Part shown: positions 43,392-51,562 of the stretch, piece after piece
How positions within the stretch are numbered: the stretch's first letter is position 1
Layout: every line of letters starts with the position of its first letter
DNA from: Mucilaginibacter terrae
GTDB taxonomy: Bacteria; Bacteroidota; Bacteroidia; Sphingobacteriales; Sphingobacteriaceae
DNA: 64,000 nt
Direction: 5' to 3'
Assembly: GCF_031951985.1 (NCBI RefSeq)
Contig: NZ_JAVLVU010000001.1
Span: 124,001 to 188,000, forward strand
Made by a program: the position numbers and the translations under genes
The notes under the pieces: generated by a model
Databases searched by the model: none
Seen by the model: the letters and a program-made list of their open reading frames with translations, nothing else
Told to the model about the DNA's origin: nothing

Positions 43392-44558
43392 ATGAGTAAC
43401 GAAACCGAGCGGATTGATGCTGTTAACCGTTTTAAAACATTAGATGCAGGTATTAATAACGACCTGAACGACCTCGTTAACTTAATTGCTTCTATATGTA
43501 ATGTGCCCGTAGCGCTCGTTAGTCTTATTGATGATGACATGCAGTGGTTTAAGGCTGCTATTGGTACCGGTGGCCTTACCTGTAACGAACGCGATTTGTC
43601 ATTTTGCCAGGAAACTATTCAACAAAGCGATGTTTTGGTAGTGAAGGACGCTACACAAGATTCCCGCTTTGCCAAATTACCTATTGTTGCCGGCCCGCCC
43701 AATATTAAGTTTTATGCAGGTGCGCCCTTGATTACTTTTGACGGCCATGCCGTAGGTACCTTGTGCGTTTTAGATGTAAAGCCTATGGAGCTTACACCCA
43801 TGCAGGTGAATGCTATTAAAGTACTTAGTAAACAAGTTTTGACCCTAATTGAACTTAATTGGAGCATGCAAAGCCTGGTGGAGCAAAGTTTTACTGCGCA
43901 GAAGCAGAGTCGTGTTATTGAAGATTCGGAACTTAAACTGAAGGCTGTTTTTGAGAGTTCGAAAGATATACACCTGCTTATAGGCCGTAAAATGGAGGTG
44001 CTTGCTTTTAATAAGGCTGCCCAAACGTATGTTAAAGACCATTATCAAAAAGATATAAGAATAGGCTCACACCTGCTGAATATTTCTAACCAAGCCTTTA
44101 CAGATGAATTATCTGAACATATTAGTAAAGCATTGAATGGCGAAGTGGTTAATGTAGAATGGCTCATTGCGCCCGAATCGCCCACCTCATGCTGGCTTTC
44201 GGTAAGGTTTGAACCGGTTAGTAATGACAATGGTGCAGTTACAAGCGTGGCCATAAATGCTACCGACATTACTACCCAAAAACTCCATACTGAGCAAATA
44301 GAATTACAAAACGCCGCATTACAGCGTATTGCCACCATACAATCGCACGAGCTGCGAAAACCGGTGGCCTCGTTGCTGGGATTGATAGATTTGGTTAAAA
44401 TGGATGATTCCTTAAACTATGCACACAGCCCGTATTTTTCGCATATAGAAGCATCGGTAAAGGAGTTGGATGCCAAAATTAGAGGCATTGTACACGAATC
44501 TGAATCAACGGTTGAACAAACCACTCAAATAATTCCTGAGCTTAAAGGTGCTTGCTGA
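43392..44558 (+). CDS. GAF-PAS-HisKA signalling protein lacking an ATPase domain
   Basis: 388 aa. GAF domain (about 20-160) with LVSLIDDDMQWFKAAIG and FYAGAPLITFDGHAVGTLCV; PAS domain (about 180-300); and a HisKA-like dimerisation segment with QSHELRKPVASLLGL (His near residue 321). The frame then ends at about residue 388 without an HATPase_c domain. It is either a cytoplasmic sensor that needs another kinase, or a truncated kinase; no frameshift remnant is obvious downstream. No transmembrane segment is seen. Confidence 0.8.
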   Translation: MSNETERIDAVNRFKTLDAGINNDLNDLVNLIASICNVPVALVSLIDDDMQWFKAAIGTGGLTCNERDLSFCQETIQQSDVLVVKDATQDSRFAKLPIVAGPPNIKFYAGAPLITFDGHAVGTLCVLDVKPMELTPMQVNAIKVLSKQVLTLIELNWSMQSLVEQSFTAQKQSRVIEDSELKLKAVFESSKDIHLLIGRKMEVLAFNKAAQTYVKDHYQKDIRIGSHLLNISNQAFTDELSEHISKALNGEVVNVEWLIAPESPTSCWLSVRFEPVSNDNGAVTSVAINATDITTQKLHTEQIELQNAALQRIATIQSHELRKPVASLLGLIDLVKMDDSLNYAHSPYFSHIEASVKELDAKIRGIVHESESTVEQTTQIIPELKGAC

Positions 44559-44568
44559 TCAGGTTGTT

Positions 44569-45390
44569 TCAAAAAAGGTTTTCGGCAAAGCAGTCTGCCC
44601 AGTTTTTTACTGTGTAATCATAATTCAATAATAGCTGTGAACTTTTGCAGTTAACAATTTTCCAATTCCCTAATTCATCATTAAAAGAGGGCAGGGGCAA
44701 ACCCGCATGCTTTGCGGCTAAAATGTAAAATTCCTGTTTTTGCGGATGATTGGGCGTGCAGGCATTGAACACATGACCATAGGCTTGGTGCTGCAAAATA
44801 GCCTCAGTTATACCAATACAGTCGTGCAGGTGAATGAGGTTTACCGGTGCCCGCCCATTAGCAACGCCGGTTTTACCAGCAAAAAAACGACCGGGATGAC
44901 GGCCAGGGCCAACCAACCCGCCAAACCGAATAATGCTGGTTAAAAATCCGGTCTCTTGCTTGAAAAGATTTTCGGCTGATAGCAGTACCTTGCTGCTTCC
45001 CGAATCAGGCTGTATTGGCGTGTCTTCATCTACTTCGGCATTAACCTCAGGGTATACGCCTGTTGAACTGATGAAGATAAGCTGTTTAACATGATGCTTT
45101 TTTAGCACAGCTATCAATTGCTCAATTTTAAGTAAATACTCTTCATGCTCACCTTTACGTAGTTTAGGCGGAATGCTTATAATTAGCGTGTCGCAGTTAA
45201 AAAAATCATTATCATAAACAGCGGCACTTCCTGTAATATTAACCTGGTAAGGGTGTATTAAGGCCGCCTCTAATTCATCAAACCGTTCGGGAGATGTAGT
45301 TGAACCCTTTATGCTATACCCAACTTGGGCAAGCGCATTACCTACTGCCAGCCCATACCAACCACAACCTAAAATGCTTATAATTCTCAT
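44569..45390 (-). CDS. SDR-family NAD(P)-dependent epimerase (YeeZ-like)
   Basis: 273 aa. An N-terminal ISILGCGWYGLAVGNALAQ replaces the usual GxxGxxG with GCGWYG, as in YeeZ-like proteins. It has SSTGVYPEV in the active-site region, SIIRFGGLVGPGRHPGRF and NLIHLHDCIG. Substrate is unknown. It converges with the GAF-PAS gene, with a 10-bp gap. An ordinary chromosomal housekeeping gene. Confidence 0.85.
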   Translation of the reverse strand: MRIISILGCGWYGLAVGNALAQVGYSIKGSTTSPERFDELEAALIHPYQVNITGSAAVYDNDFFNCDTLIISIPPKLRKGEHEEYLLKIEQLIAVLKKHHVKQLIFISSTGVYPEVNAEVDEDTPIQPDSGSSKVLLSAENLFKQETGFLTSIIRFGGLVGPGRHPGRFFAGKTGVANGRAPVNLIHLHDCIGITEAILQHQAYGHVFNACTPNHPQKQEFYILAAKHAGLPLPSFNDELGNWKIVNCKSSQLLLNYDYTVKNWADCFAENLF

Positions 45391-45536
45391 TAGTTATTTG
45401 CTTATTTATAAAGTATTGAAGTGTTCAATTCGTTCAACTCGTTCAATATTTTTCATAAAACACCATATTAAATATTCCAGTAATAACGGGAAAATATCGG
45501 GCAATTTCGAGGTTTTCAGAATAAAAAATCAAAATG

Positions 45537-46170
45537 CTACATCAGGTTTTCGCGGCTGGCAAATGCCTGTAAGGTATCGGGCTGAGTCATCAAAAAGGTT
45601 TGTATACCCAGTTTTTTAGCACCTTCCAAATGTTGCGGACTATCATCAATAAATAATGTTTCGGCTGGGTTTAGGTTGTTTTCATTTAGTACCTGCTCAA
45701 AAATAGCCTGCTCAGGTTTCCGTTTACCAGTAAAATGCGAATAATATATTTTCTCAAAAAGATGGTCGTTGCTCTCAAAATCGAACTTTTCTTTCAAATA
45801 CTTCATGATGAAGTTGTAGTGGATTTCGTTGATGTTACTGAGTAAAAAAGTGCGGTACTTGTTTTTTAATTGGAGTAATAATTCGTGGTTCCCATCGGCA
45901 ATACCAACCAGGATACTGTTCCATGCAGCATCAATTTCATCATCGGTAAGACTTGGATTAGCGGCTTTTTCGCGAATTTTATTGCGGAATTCGTCGGCAG
46001 AAATTTGTCCGGCGGTCAAAAGCATCAAACACGGGGTCTTGCTGCCGGTGCCCAAAAAATGTTTCTACATCGCTGATTCCCAAATATTTCAGGGATTGCT
46101 GTACACGGGCAAAATCGATGTTGAAAATCACGTTACCATAATCGAAAATAATGTTTTTTATATTTTGCAT
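45537..46170 (-). pseudogene. HAD-like hydrolase gene with one-base frameshift
   Basis: ATG 46170 opens MQNIKNIIFDYGNVIFNID, the HAD motif I, and the frame runs to VFDAFDR. An extra C in the CCGCCGG run (about 46009-46015) shifts the frame; in the corrected frame the text continues GQISADEFRNKIREKAAN and later shows LLSNINEIHYNF (motif II), FTGKRKPEQAIFEQVL (motif III Lys) and LFIDDSPQHLEGA (motif IV), to the stop at 45537. The corrected product is about 210 aa, the normal size. A real mutation or a single-base sequencing error would look the same. Confidence 0.8.
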
Positions 46171-46245
46171 ATAATGTTTGGGTATTTGCTGCAAATATCT
46201 AAATTTGCACACCCGGAAACAAAAAGGGTACACATAAAAATAACC

Positions 46246-46319
46246 GCGCCTATAGCTCAGTCGGTTAGAGTAGAAGACTCATAATCTTTTGGTCCCTGGT
46301 TCGAGCCCAGGTGGGCGCA
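46246..46319 (+). tRNA. tRNA with CAT anticodon (tRNA-Met or tRNA-Ile2)
   Basis: 74 nt. Acceptor GCGCCTA pairs with TGGGCGC, with A73. D-arm AGCTCAGTCGGTTAGAGTA; anticodon stem GAAGA/TCTTT with loop CTCATAA; T-arm CCTGGTTCGAGCCCAGG. CAT is read as Met by default; lysidine-modified tRNA-Ile2 is possible. The 3' half is the attachment core of the right ICE. Confidence 0.93.
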
Positions 46320-46323
46320 CAAA

Positions 46324-46591
46324 CTCCGCTTCCAGGAGTACCTAAAACCCCTTAAATAGCTTATTTAGGGGGTTTTTTCATTAATTATCCCCTTCCTAAC
46401 CCCAAAGAAAGCCAAACTTCTGAGCACCTAACTGAGCACCTCTTTTAAGTTTTTAACTTAGGTGCTCAGTTTCGATGCAATTTGTTGAAATGCAATCGGT
46501 TACGGTATTTTTTAGGTTTCATCGGCCACTTTACATGCACGGAATATGTAGCCTGCTACATCAATTTGAACATTAAATAAGGAGATAAAAA
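46324..46591. other. Right ICE end: hairpin and integrase arm repeats
   Basis: The hairpin at 46348-46371 is followed by sequence that, read on the minus strand, gives GGGGATAATTAATG as at the other two integrase loci. TGAGCACCT is repeated at 46421-46429 and 46433-46441 and inverted at 46460-46468 (AGGTGCTCA), the likely arm-binding sites. Confidence 0.55.
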
Positions 46592-47812
46592 ATGAAAACA
46601 TCACAATCATTCAGAGTGCACTTTGTAGTTAGAGCCTATAAAGCGAAAAATGGTAAAGCTCCGCTCTACGCGGCAGTTACAGTAAATAGGGAAAAATGCC
46701 TCATTGGATTGAAAGAAAGTGTTCCAATAGAGATGTGGGATGTTGACAAGGGATACCCAAAGGGAACTCGGGATCAGGTCAAAAAGCTCTCAACATTCCT
46801 TGAAGAGGTACGCTTGAAGTTGGGAAATTGCTATAAGGAATTGCAATTGAAAGGAAAATTCATTGACACAAAATCGATCAAGAGCCTTTTCCTCGGTGAG
46901 AAGGAAGAAGCCTTTACGCTTAATAGCCTAATGAGCTACCATAATGAAACGGCTACATCTGACCTGAAATGGAGTACGCTTAAGCATTACTTTGTTACCC
47001 AGCGGTACCTAAAAAAGTTCATTGAAGAGCATTATAAGGCTACTGACATTTACCTACGTGAGCTTAATTACAAGTTTGTGAAAGACTTCGAAGTTTTCTT
47101 ACGTAACCACAAACCGAAAGATCATCAAAAGCCGCTTAATAACAATGGAGTGATGAAACACATCATCCGGTTAAAGAAGATGACGAACCTGGCCTTAAAT
47201 CTCCACTGGATAGATGCAGACCCATTCGCCACTTATAAACTTAAAATTCAAAAAGTAAATAGAGAGCAATTGTCGGAAGTTGAACTAAAAGCTATAGAAG
47301 AAAAAAAGTTTGGAATTGAGCGTTTGGAAATGGTGAGAGACATGTTCGTCTTTTGCTGCTATACGGGCCTATCCTACGTGGATGTAAGCAATCTTGAGCC
47401 CGAGCATATAGTAATGGGTGCTGACGGCGACCGATGGATTAGGACATGCCGTGAAAAGACGCTTATACCTGTGATAGTGCCGTTACTGCCCAAAGCGTTA
47501 GCTATTCTTGATAAGTATAAAGATAATGAGCGGGCTTTATACGACGGCCGAGTGTTTCCAAAAATATCTAATCAAAAAGTAAACAGCTACCTAAAGGAGA
47601 TTGCTGACCGATGTGACATTATTAAGAATGTGACTTTTCATATCGCTAGGCATACTTTTGCTACCACCGTAACATTATCTAATGGTGTGCCTATTGAAAC
47701 GGTAAGCAAGATTTTAGGTCATACTAAAATTACGACCACTCAGATTTATGCTAAGGTTGTTGAACGGAAGTTAAAAGAAGACATGAAGATGCTTCAAAGC
47801 AAATTATCTTGA
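46592..47812 (+). CDS. Tyrosine integrase, IntDOT-like (right ICE)
   Basis: 406 aa (MKTSQSFRVHF). Catalytic residues: REKT Lys, HIARHTF, LGHTKI His and TQIYAKV Tyr; TGLSYVD has Ser in place of the first Arg, as in IntDOT. From about residue 165 onward it is nearly identical to the left ICE integrase at 38075, while the first 110 residues (arm-binding domain) differ strongly. This agrees with identical core sites but different arm repeats. It reads away from the tRNA. Confidence 0.93.
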   Translation: MKTSQSFRVHFVVRAYKAKNGKAPLYAAVTVNREKCLIGLKESVPIEMWDVDKGYPKGTRDQVKKLSTFLEEVRLKLGNCYKELQLKGKFIDTKSIKSLFLGEKEEAFTLNSLMSYHNETATSDLKWSTLKHYFVTQRYLKKFIEEHYKATDIYLRELNYKFVKDFEVFLRNHKPKDHQKPLNNNGVMKHIIRLKKMTNLALNLHWIDADPFATYKLKIQKVNREQLSEVELKAIEEKKFGIERLEMVRDMFVFCCYTGLSYVDVSNLEPEHIVMGADGDRWIRTCREKTLIPVIVPLLPKALAILDKYKDNERALYDGRVFPKISNQKVNSYLKEIADRCDIIKNVTFHIARHTFATTVTLSNGVPIETVSKILGHTKITTTQIYAKVVERKLKEDMKMLQSKLS

Positions 47813-47930
47813 TTAGGGAAAACGTTAAAAAAATCTTAAACATGTCATTGTCTTGCATTTAAATATGTTGTATTAGAATAAACCTCAACGCAAGTCCACT
47901 CATTTTCAGCGGTATAAAAAGCTAAGGAAT

Positions 47931-47986
47931 TTGGATTTAAAAAAATATTAAGTAAGTTTGTAAAAATATTACCGAAAATCGGTAAT
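47931..47986 (+). promoter_or_regulatory. Promoter and operator of the higBA operon
   Basis: TTG at 47931-47933, 19 bp, then TAAGTTTG at 47953-47960: a full Bacteroidota promoter. A perfect inverted repeat ATTACCGA-AAA-TCGGTAAT (47968-47986) lies at the expected start site and 13 bp before higB, as expected for repression by HigA. Confidence 0.75.
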
Positions 47987-47999
47987 TAAAATTTTTGAA

Positions 48000-48332
48000 A
48001 TGAACATTAGTTACCGTTCAAACAAGATCAAGAAAAAGCTTTGTTCCGCAGCCGAAATTAAAAAGGCATACGGTACAATGGCTAAGAAAGTACAGCAGAG
48101 ATTGGATGATATTGAAGCATCCCCTAATCTTAAAGTACTGATGCAAATCCCTGCGGCAAATTGTCACCCGCTTTCAGGCGATATGCAAGGCGAATGGGCA
48201 TTGGACATTTCAGGGAATCACCGGATGATATTCGACATCAACCATGATCCTGTTCCTCAAAAGGAATTCGGTGGTATCGAAACATTGGAAGTGACCGATA
48301 TCAGGATTATAGATACGACAGATTACCATTAA
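48000..48332 (+). CDS. higB: HigB/RelE-type toxin
   Basis: 110 aa. The plasmid-maintenance-killer fold is visible in KKLCSAAEIKKAYGTMAKKV, QRLDDIEASPNL, CHPLSGDMQGEWALDISGNHRMIF and a final TDIRIIDTTDYH. HigB toxins are ribosome-dependent mRNA endonucleases. Gene order toxin then antitoxin, with 20 bp between them, fits HigBA; the upstream inverted repeat fits autoregulation. Confidence 0.82.
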   Translation: MNISYRSNKIKKKLCSAAEIKKAYGTMAKKVQQRLDDIEASPNLKVLMQIPAANCHPLSGDMQGEWALDISGNHRMIFDINHDPVPQKEFGGIETLEVTDIRIIDTTDYH

Positions 48333-48352
48333 TCCATATCAAAAGAAGAGAC

Positions 48353-49453
48353 ATGAGCAGCAATATAAAAATAGAAAGAGAATTGTTAACTAAGCCTGGG
48401 GACACTATTTTGGAAACTCTTCAGCATCTAAAAATGAGCCAAGCTGAGTTAGCTGAACGCATGGGGAAAACTCCTGGAAAGATCAATGACCTGATCTCAG
48501 GAAAAGCTCCTATAACGGTTAATTCCGCTATGCAGTTAGAAAAAGTTTTGGGTATAGATATGCAGTTCTGGCTGAACCGCGAAATGTTTTATCGTGAGAA
48601 GTTAGCGAGAATCGAGCAAGAGGAATTTTTAGAACAATGCCTGGATTGGCTAAAAGAACAACCGGTCAAAGAATTACAAAAGTTCGGGTATTTAAAAAGT
48701 GATAAGGTTGGAACGGAAATGGTCGAGGAGTGCTTGCAATTCTATGGCGTAGTCTCGCCAGTTGAATGGGAAAACGTGTATATCGAAAATTACGCGCAGA
48801 CCAGTTTTAGAAAAAGCCCGAATCATAAGACGCTTTTAAGCAGTATGGCAGCTTGGTTAAGGATTGCAGAACTAAAGCTAAGAAAACAACAATATCCGGA
48901 GTTTAAAAAAGATACTTTTAAGTCAGTTCTTCAGAAGGTTAAAAATTTAGTACAATCACAACCGGAAGATTTTCCAACTACCCTACAATCATTATGTCAG
49001 CAGGCTGGAGTTGCAGTTATTTATTCGAACAGTCTTCCAAAAGCACCAATCAGTGGTGCTGCTCGATGGGTCGGCGGGACACCTTTGATCCAAATTACAG
49101 ATAGGTATAAGACCAATGATCATTTTTGGTTCACATTTTACCACGAAGCTGGGCACATCTTATTACATGGGAAAAAAGACGTTTTTATAGAGGAATTTGA
49201 GGGTGTGGAAAATGACAGTAATAAAGAACAGGAAGCGAATGATTTCGCTCGTGATTGGTTGCTTCCGGATACTTTTTTAGAACAGATTGATGAACAGCAA
49301 GTCGATGAAAAGATTGTTCGAAGAATTGCCCGGGAATATTCCACACATCCGGCTATTGTGGTCGGACGTTTACAAAACCTCAAAAAGGTTCCGCATTTCT
49401 TTGGATCGAATCTAAAAGTAAAGATCAACCTCGATTATTTCATTGAACACTAA
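48353..49453 (+). CDS. HigA-like antitoxin fused to ImmA/IrrE metallopeptidase domain
   Basis: 366 aa. The N-terminal XRE/HigA HTH (about 15-75: LKMSQAELAERMGKTPGKINDLISG, VNSAMQLEKVLGIDMQFW) is followed by a long C-terminal IrrE-type domain with HEAGH at residues 264-268 and a later acidic region EQEANDFARDWLLP. The HTH likely represses the operon and neutralises HigB; the Zn-peptidase-like domain could link antitoxin stability to a stimulus. It begins 20 bp after higB. Confidence 0.85.
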   Translation: MSSNIKIERELLTKPGDTILETLQHLKMSQAELAERMGKTPGKINDLISGKAPITVNSAMQLEKVLGIDMQFWLNREMFYREKLARIEQEEFLEQCLDWLKEQPVKELQKFGYLKSDKVGTEMVEECLQFYGVVSPVEWENVYIENYAQTSFRKSPNHKTLLSSMAAWLRIAELKLRKQQYPEFKKDTFKSVLQKVKNLVQSQPEDFPTTLQSLCQQAGVAVIYSNSLPKAPISGAARWVGGTPLIQITDRYKTNDHFWFTFYHEAGHILLHGKKDVFIEEFEGVENDSNKEQEANDFARDWLLPDTFLEQIDEQQVDEKIVRRIAREYSTHPAIVVGRLQNLKKVPHFFGSNLKVKINLDYFIEH

Positions 49454-49472
49454 TCCAATTAACTAAATAGCC

Positions 49473-50594
49473 ATGAGCATACCAACTTACATACCGGTCT
49501 TTAGATTACGTCAAGAGGAAAAGAAAGTATTGACCTCATTCAATTTCGGTGCTGATATTTTTCCATATGTTGAAATTTTCAAGGAATTTGAACGGTTACC
49601 ACCGAAGCCTAAGGCTGGAAAACCCAAAAAAAAGCCGCGTGAACCTAAACATTTTAATGAGATTTATATCCCAACGCTTAATAGTATCAATAGCGAAAAA
49701 GTTTTTGTTGACCTGCCTGTTCATTTGCAGCAGTCAAGGAAAATGAAAAAAGAGGTGCTTGAGTTTCTTCGTGGTGTTGTTGGAAACAGGAAGGTGCGGA
49801 CAGATTACCTGTTAAGCTTAAGTATTCTGCGGAACAAGGTCATACCTGTGATTAGCACCTATTCTCAATTAACCGGTGAGCCAAATTCGATTAAGTTGCA
49901 GGAAGCTGATCTGCGCGTCGTTTATCCAATTCTAGCTTTTAGAACGTCTGAAAAAACATTTACCAATGACATGAATCAGATTAGTTCAGTTGCTCAAGCA
50001 GGTGATTTTTTAATCGTCGATTTGGAAGACTACAATCTTTCAGACAAGGAAGATATGGCAACGATTCAATTCATGATCGATTTCTTAATGGCGTTTGATC
50101 AATGTCACGTCGTATTGCTGCGCAACAGTATCCTTAACAGCATCAAAAACTTTGAATTGGGGCATTGTGAAAGGATTAACGTCATTGATAACAGCTTAAT
50201 GAATCGCTATGACAAACTTGGAGCGAACTGCTTTGCAGATTACGCAGGCATCAAAAAGGACAAAGTAGAAGATGGCGGAGCTGTTAGTCCAGGATTTATT
50301 TTTTACGATGCTGTACAAAATAATTTTTTCGGTTTTAAAGGATCTGAAAAACGTGAGTTGAAAGACTTTGAGAACATTATAATTCCGGCTGTTCTCGCAT
50401 CAGATGCGGCTGCAAGAATGCAAAGCGCAGAATCCGACTATCTTTCTGTTGAAAATAAAGGCTGGAAAATGATTGAAGATATTTGGGATGAAGAAGAAAG
50501 CGGCAAGAATCAAGCAAAATTCAAACGGATATCAATGGAACATTATTTACATTGTATTAGAACAAAGATTGAGGACGGTTATTTTCTACTTTAG
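49473..50594 (+). CDS. Beta-family (sce7725-related) protein
   Basis: 373 aa. It begins IPTYIPVFRLRQEEKKVL and has FPYVEIF, the opening pattern of the Beta protein family first named from T4. A predicted TIM-barrel-like body follows, with DLRVVYPILAFRTSEKTF, GDFLIVDLEDYNLSDKED and GANCFADYAGI. Function is unknown; homologues often accompany sce7726-type nucleases and XRE regulators in defence loci. It starts 19 bp after the HigA-IrrE gene and its stop overlaps the stop of the converging nuclease gene by 4 bp. Confidence 0.7.
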   Translation: MSIPTYIPVFRLRQEEKKVLTSFNFGADIFPYVEIFKEFERLPPKPKAGKPKKKPREPKHFNEIYIPTLNSINSEKVFVDLPVHLQQSRKMKKEVLEFLRGVVGNRKVRTDYLLSLSILRNKVIPVISTYSQLTGEPNSIKLQEADLRVVYPILAFRTSEKTFTNDMNQISSVAQAGDFLIVDLEDYNLSDKEDMATIQFMIDFLMAFDQCHVVLLRNSILNSIKNFELGHCERINVIDNSLMNRYDKLGANCFADYAGIKKDKVEDGGAVSPGFIFYDAVQNNFFGFKGSEKRELKDFENIIIPAVLASDAAARMQSAESDYLSVENKGWKMIEDIWDEEESGKNQAKFKRISMEHYLHCIRTKIEDGYFLL

Positions 50595-51364
50595 CTGTAG
50601 ATATGTACCGGTTTGATGTTTTTGTTAAAAAAGAACTGAATATCAATAGGTAGAATGTCATTGGAATGTTCTACAACAAACTCCCACCTGCTACGGTAGC
50701 GCTCTTTAAGTGCAAGTTTAAATAAGTCATTTATAGTTGTGATATTATTGCTGATCAAAATATCTTCTTGGTTGCCCATACCGAAAAATTGCACTAATTC
50801 CTTTTTGGTTAGCAATGACAATTGAACTGAAGGATTGAGATGCTGATTAAACTTCGGTTTACGATAAAAGCTGTGCTGATCTTTTTCTACTGTGATGATC
50901 CCAAAATTCTCTGGTATTATGCCAATGCATCTCTTAAGATGACGCTCATGAATGACCAAGTTATTGAACTCAAAAGCTGATAAATAGTCAACGGATTGTT
51001 TTGCCAACTTATCTAAGTTATCCAGATTTGATTTAATCTCGAAACTGGTGGTAAAACCATTAATGGTCAGAAAGTCTACTCGGCTCCTTTTAACCTTTAT
51101 CTCATAAGCCGCCACGACGTTTTTATCGTGGAATTCCTTAAATAATTCATACTTAAGCACCTGTTCACCATCATAGCTATGTAAGATCAGATCGTTGATC
51201 TTTTGATGCAATTCCAATTTGCAGCATTTGCTAAAATTGTTTTTGGGATAGATCATTAAAAGCAATTCCCGCAACTTTGGTCCATAGTGCAAGGTACTGT
51301 AACCTTTTACTACTTCCTTAACTGCCTTATAATCAATTGCTGTTTGTTGGCTTCTTTTTCCCAT
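50591..51364 (-). CDS. sce7726-family PD-(D/E)xK nuclease-like protein
   Basis: 257 aa. VKRSRVDFLTINGFTTSFEI followed by KS gives Asp97 and Glu109-x-Lys111; LAKQSVDYLSA adds Gln123-x3-Tyr127. These are the D/ExK and QxxxY motifs of RecB-like nucleases. The protein matches the sce7726 pattern, whose members sit beside sce7725/Beta proteins. It faces the Beta gene tail to tail. Probably a DNA nuclease effector, unproven. Confidence 0.75.
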   Translation of the reverse strand: MGKRSQQTAIDYKAVKEVVKGYSTLHYGPKLRELLLMIYPKNNFSKCCKLELHQKINDLILHSYDGEQVLKYELFKEFHDKNVVAAYEIKVKRSRVDFLTINGFTTSFEIKSNLDNLDKLAKQSVDYLSAFEFNNLVIHERHLKRCIGIIPENFGIITVEKDQHSFYRKPKFNQHLNPSVQLSLLTKKELVQFFGMGNQEDILISNNITTINDLFKLALKERYRSRWEFVVEHSNDILPIDIQFFFNKNIKPVHIYS

Positions 51365-51418
51365 GAGTTCTTTGTAAAATAACTCAAAAAATTATGTTTA
51401 ATGAATTATTTATGGAAT

Positions 51419-51475
51419 ATATCGTTATGGCATACTTTTGCTATCCTGTCACTTTATCGAACGATGTACCTAATA
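51419..51475 (+). pseudogene. Relic of an integrase C-terminal coding region
   Basis: The bases align with the HIARHTFATTVTLSNGVP codons of the integrase at 46592 (compare about 47640-47700): GGCATACTTTTGCTA is shared exactly, with flanking ATATCG and a degenerate tail. Frame and length are lost. It lies among defence genes, between the sce7726 and HNH genes. Confidence 0.7.
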
Positions 51476-51562
51476 AGCACTTAAACTAAAACTTGCTTTA
51501 AAATCACTAATTTTTAACATCTACAAAATTCTATAACGAAGTTCGGAGAATAGCTTAAATAT

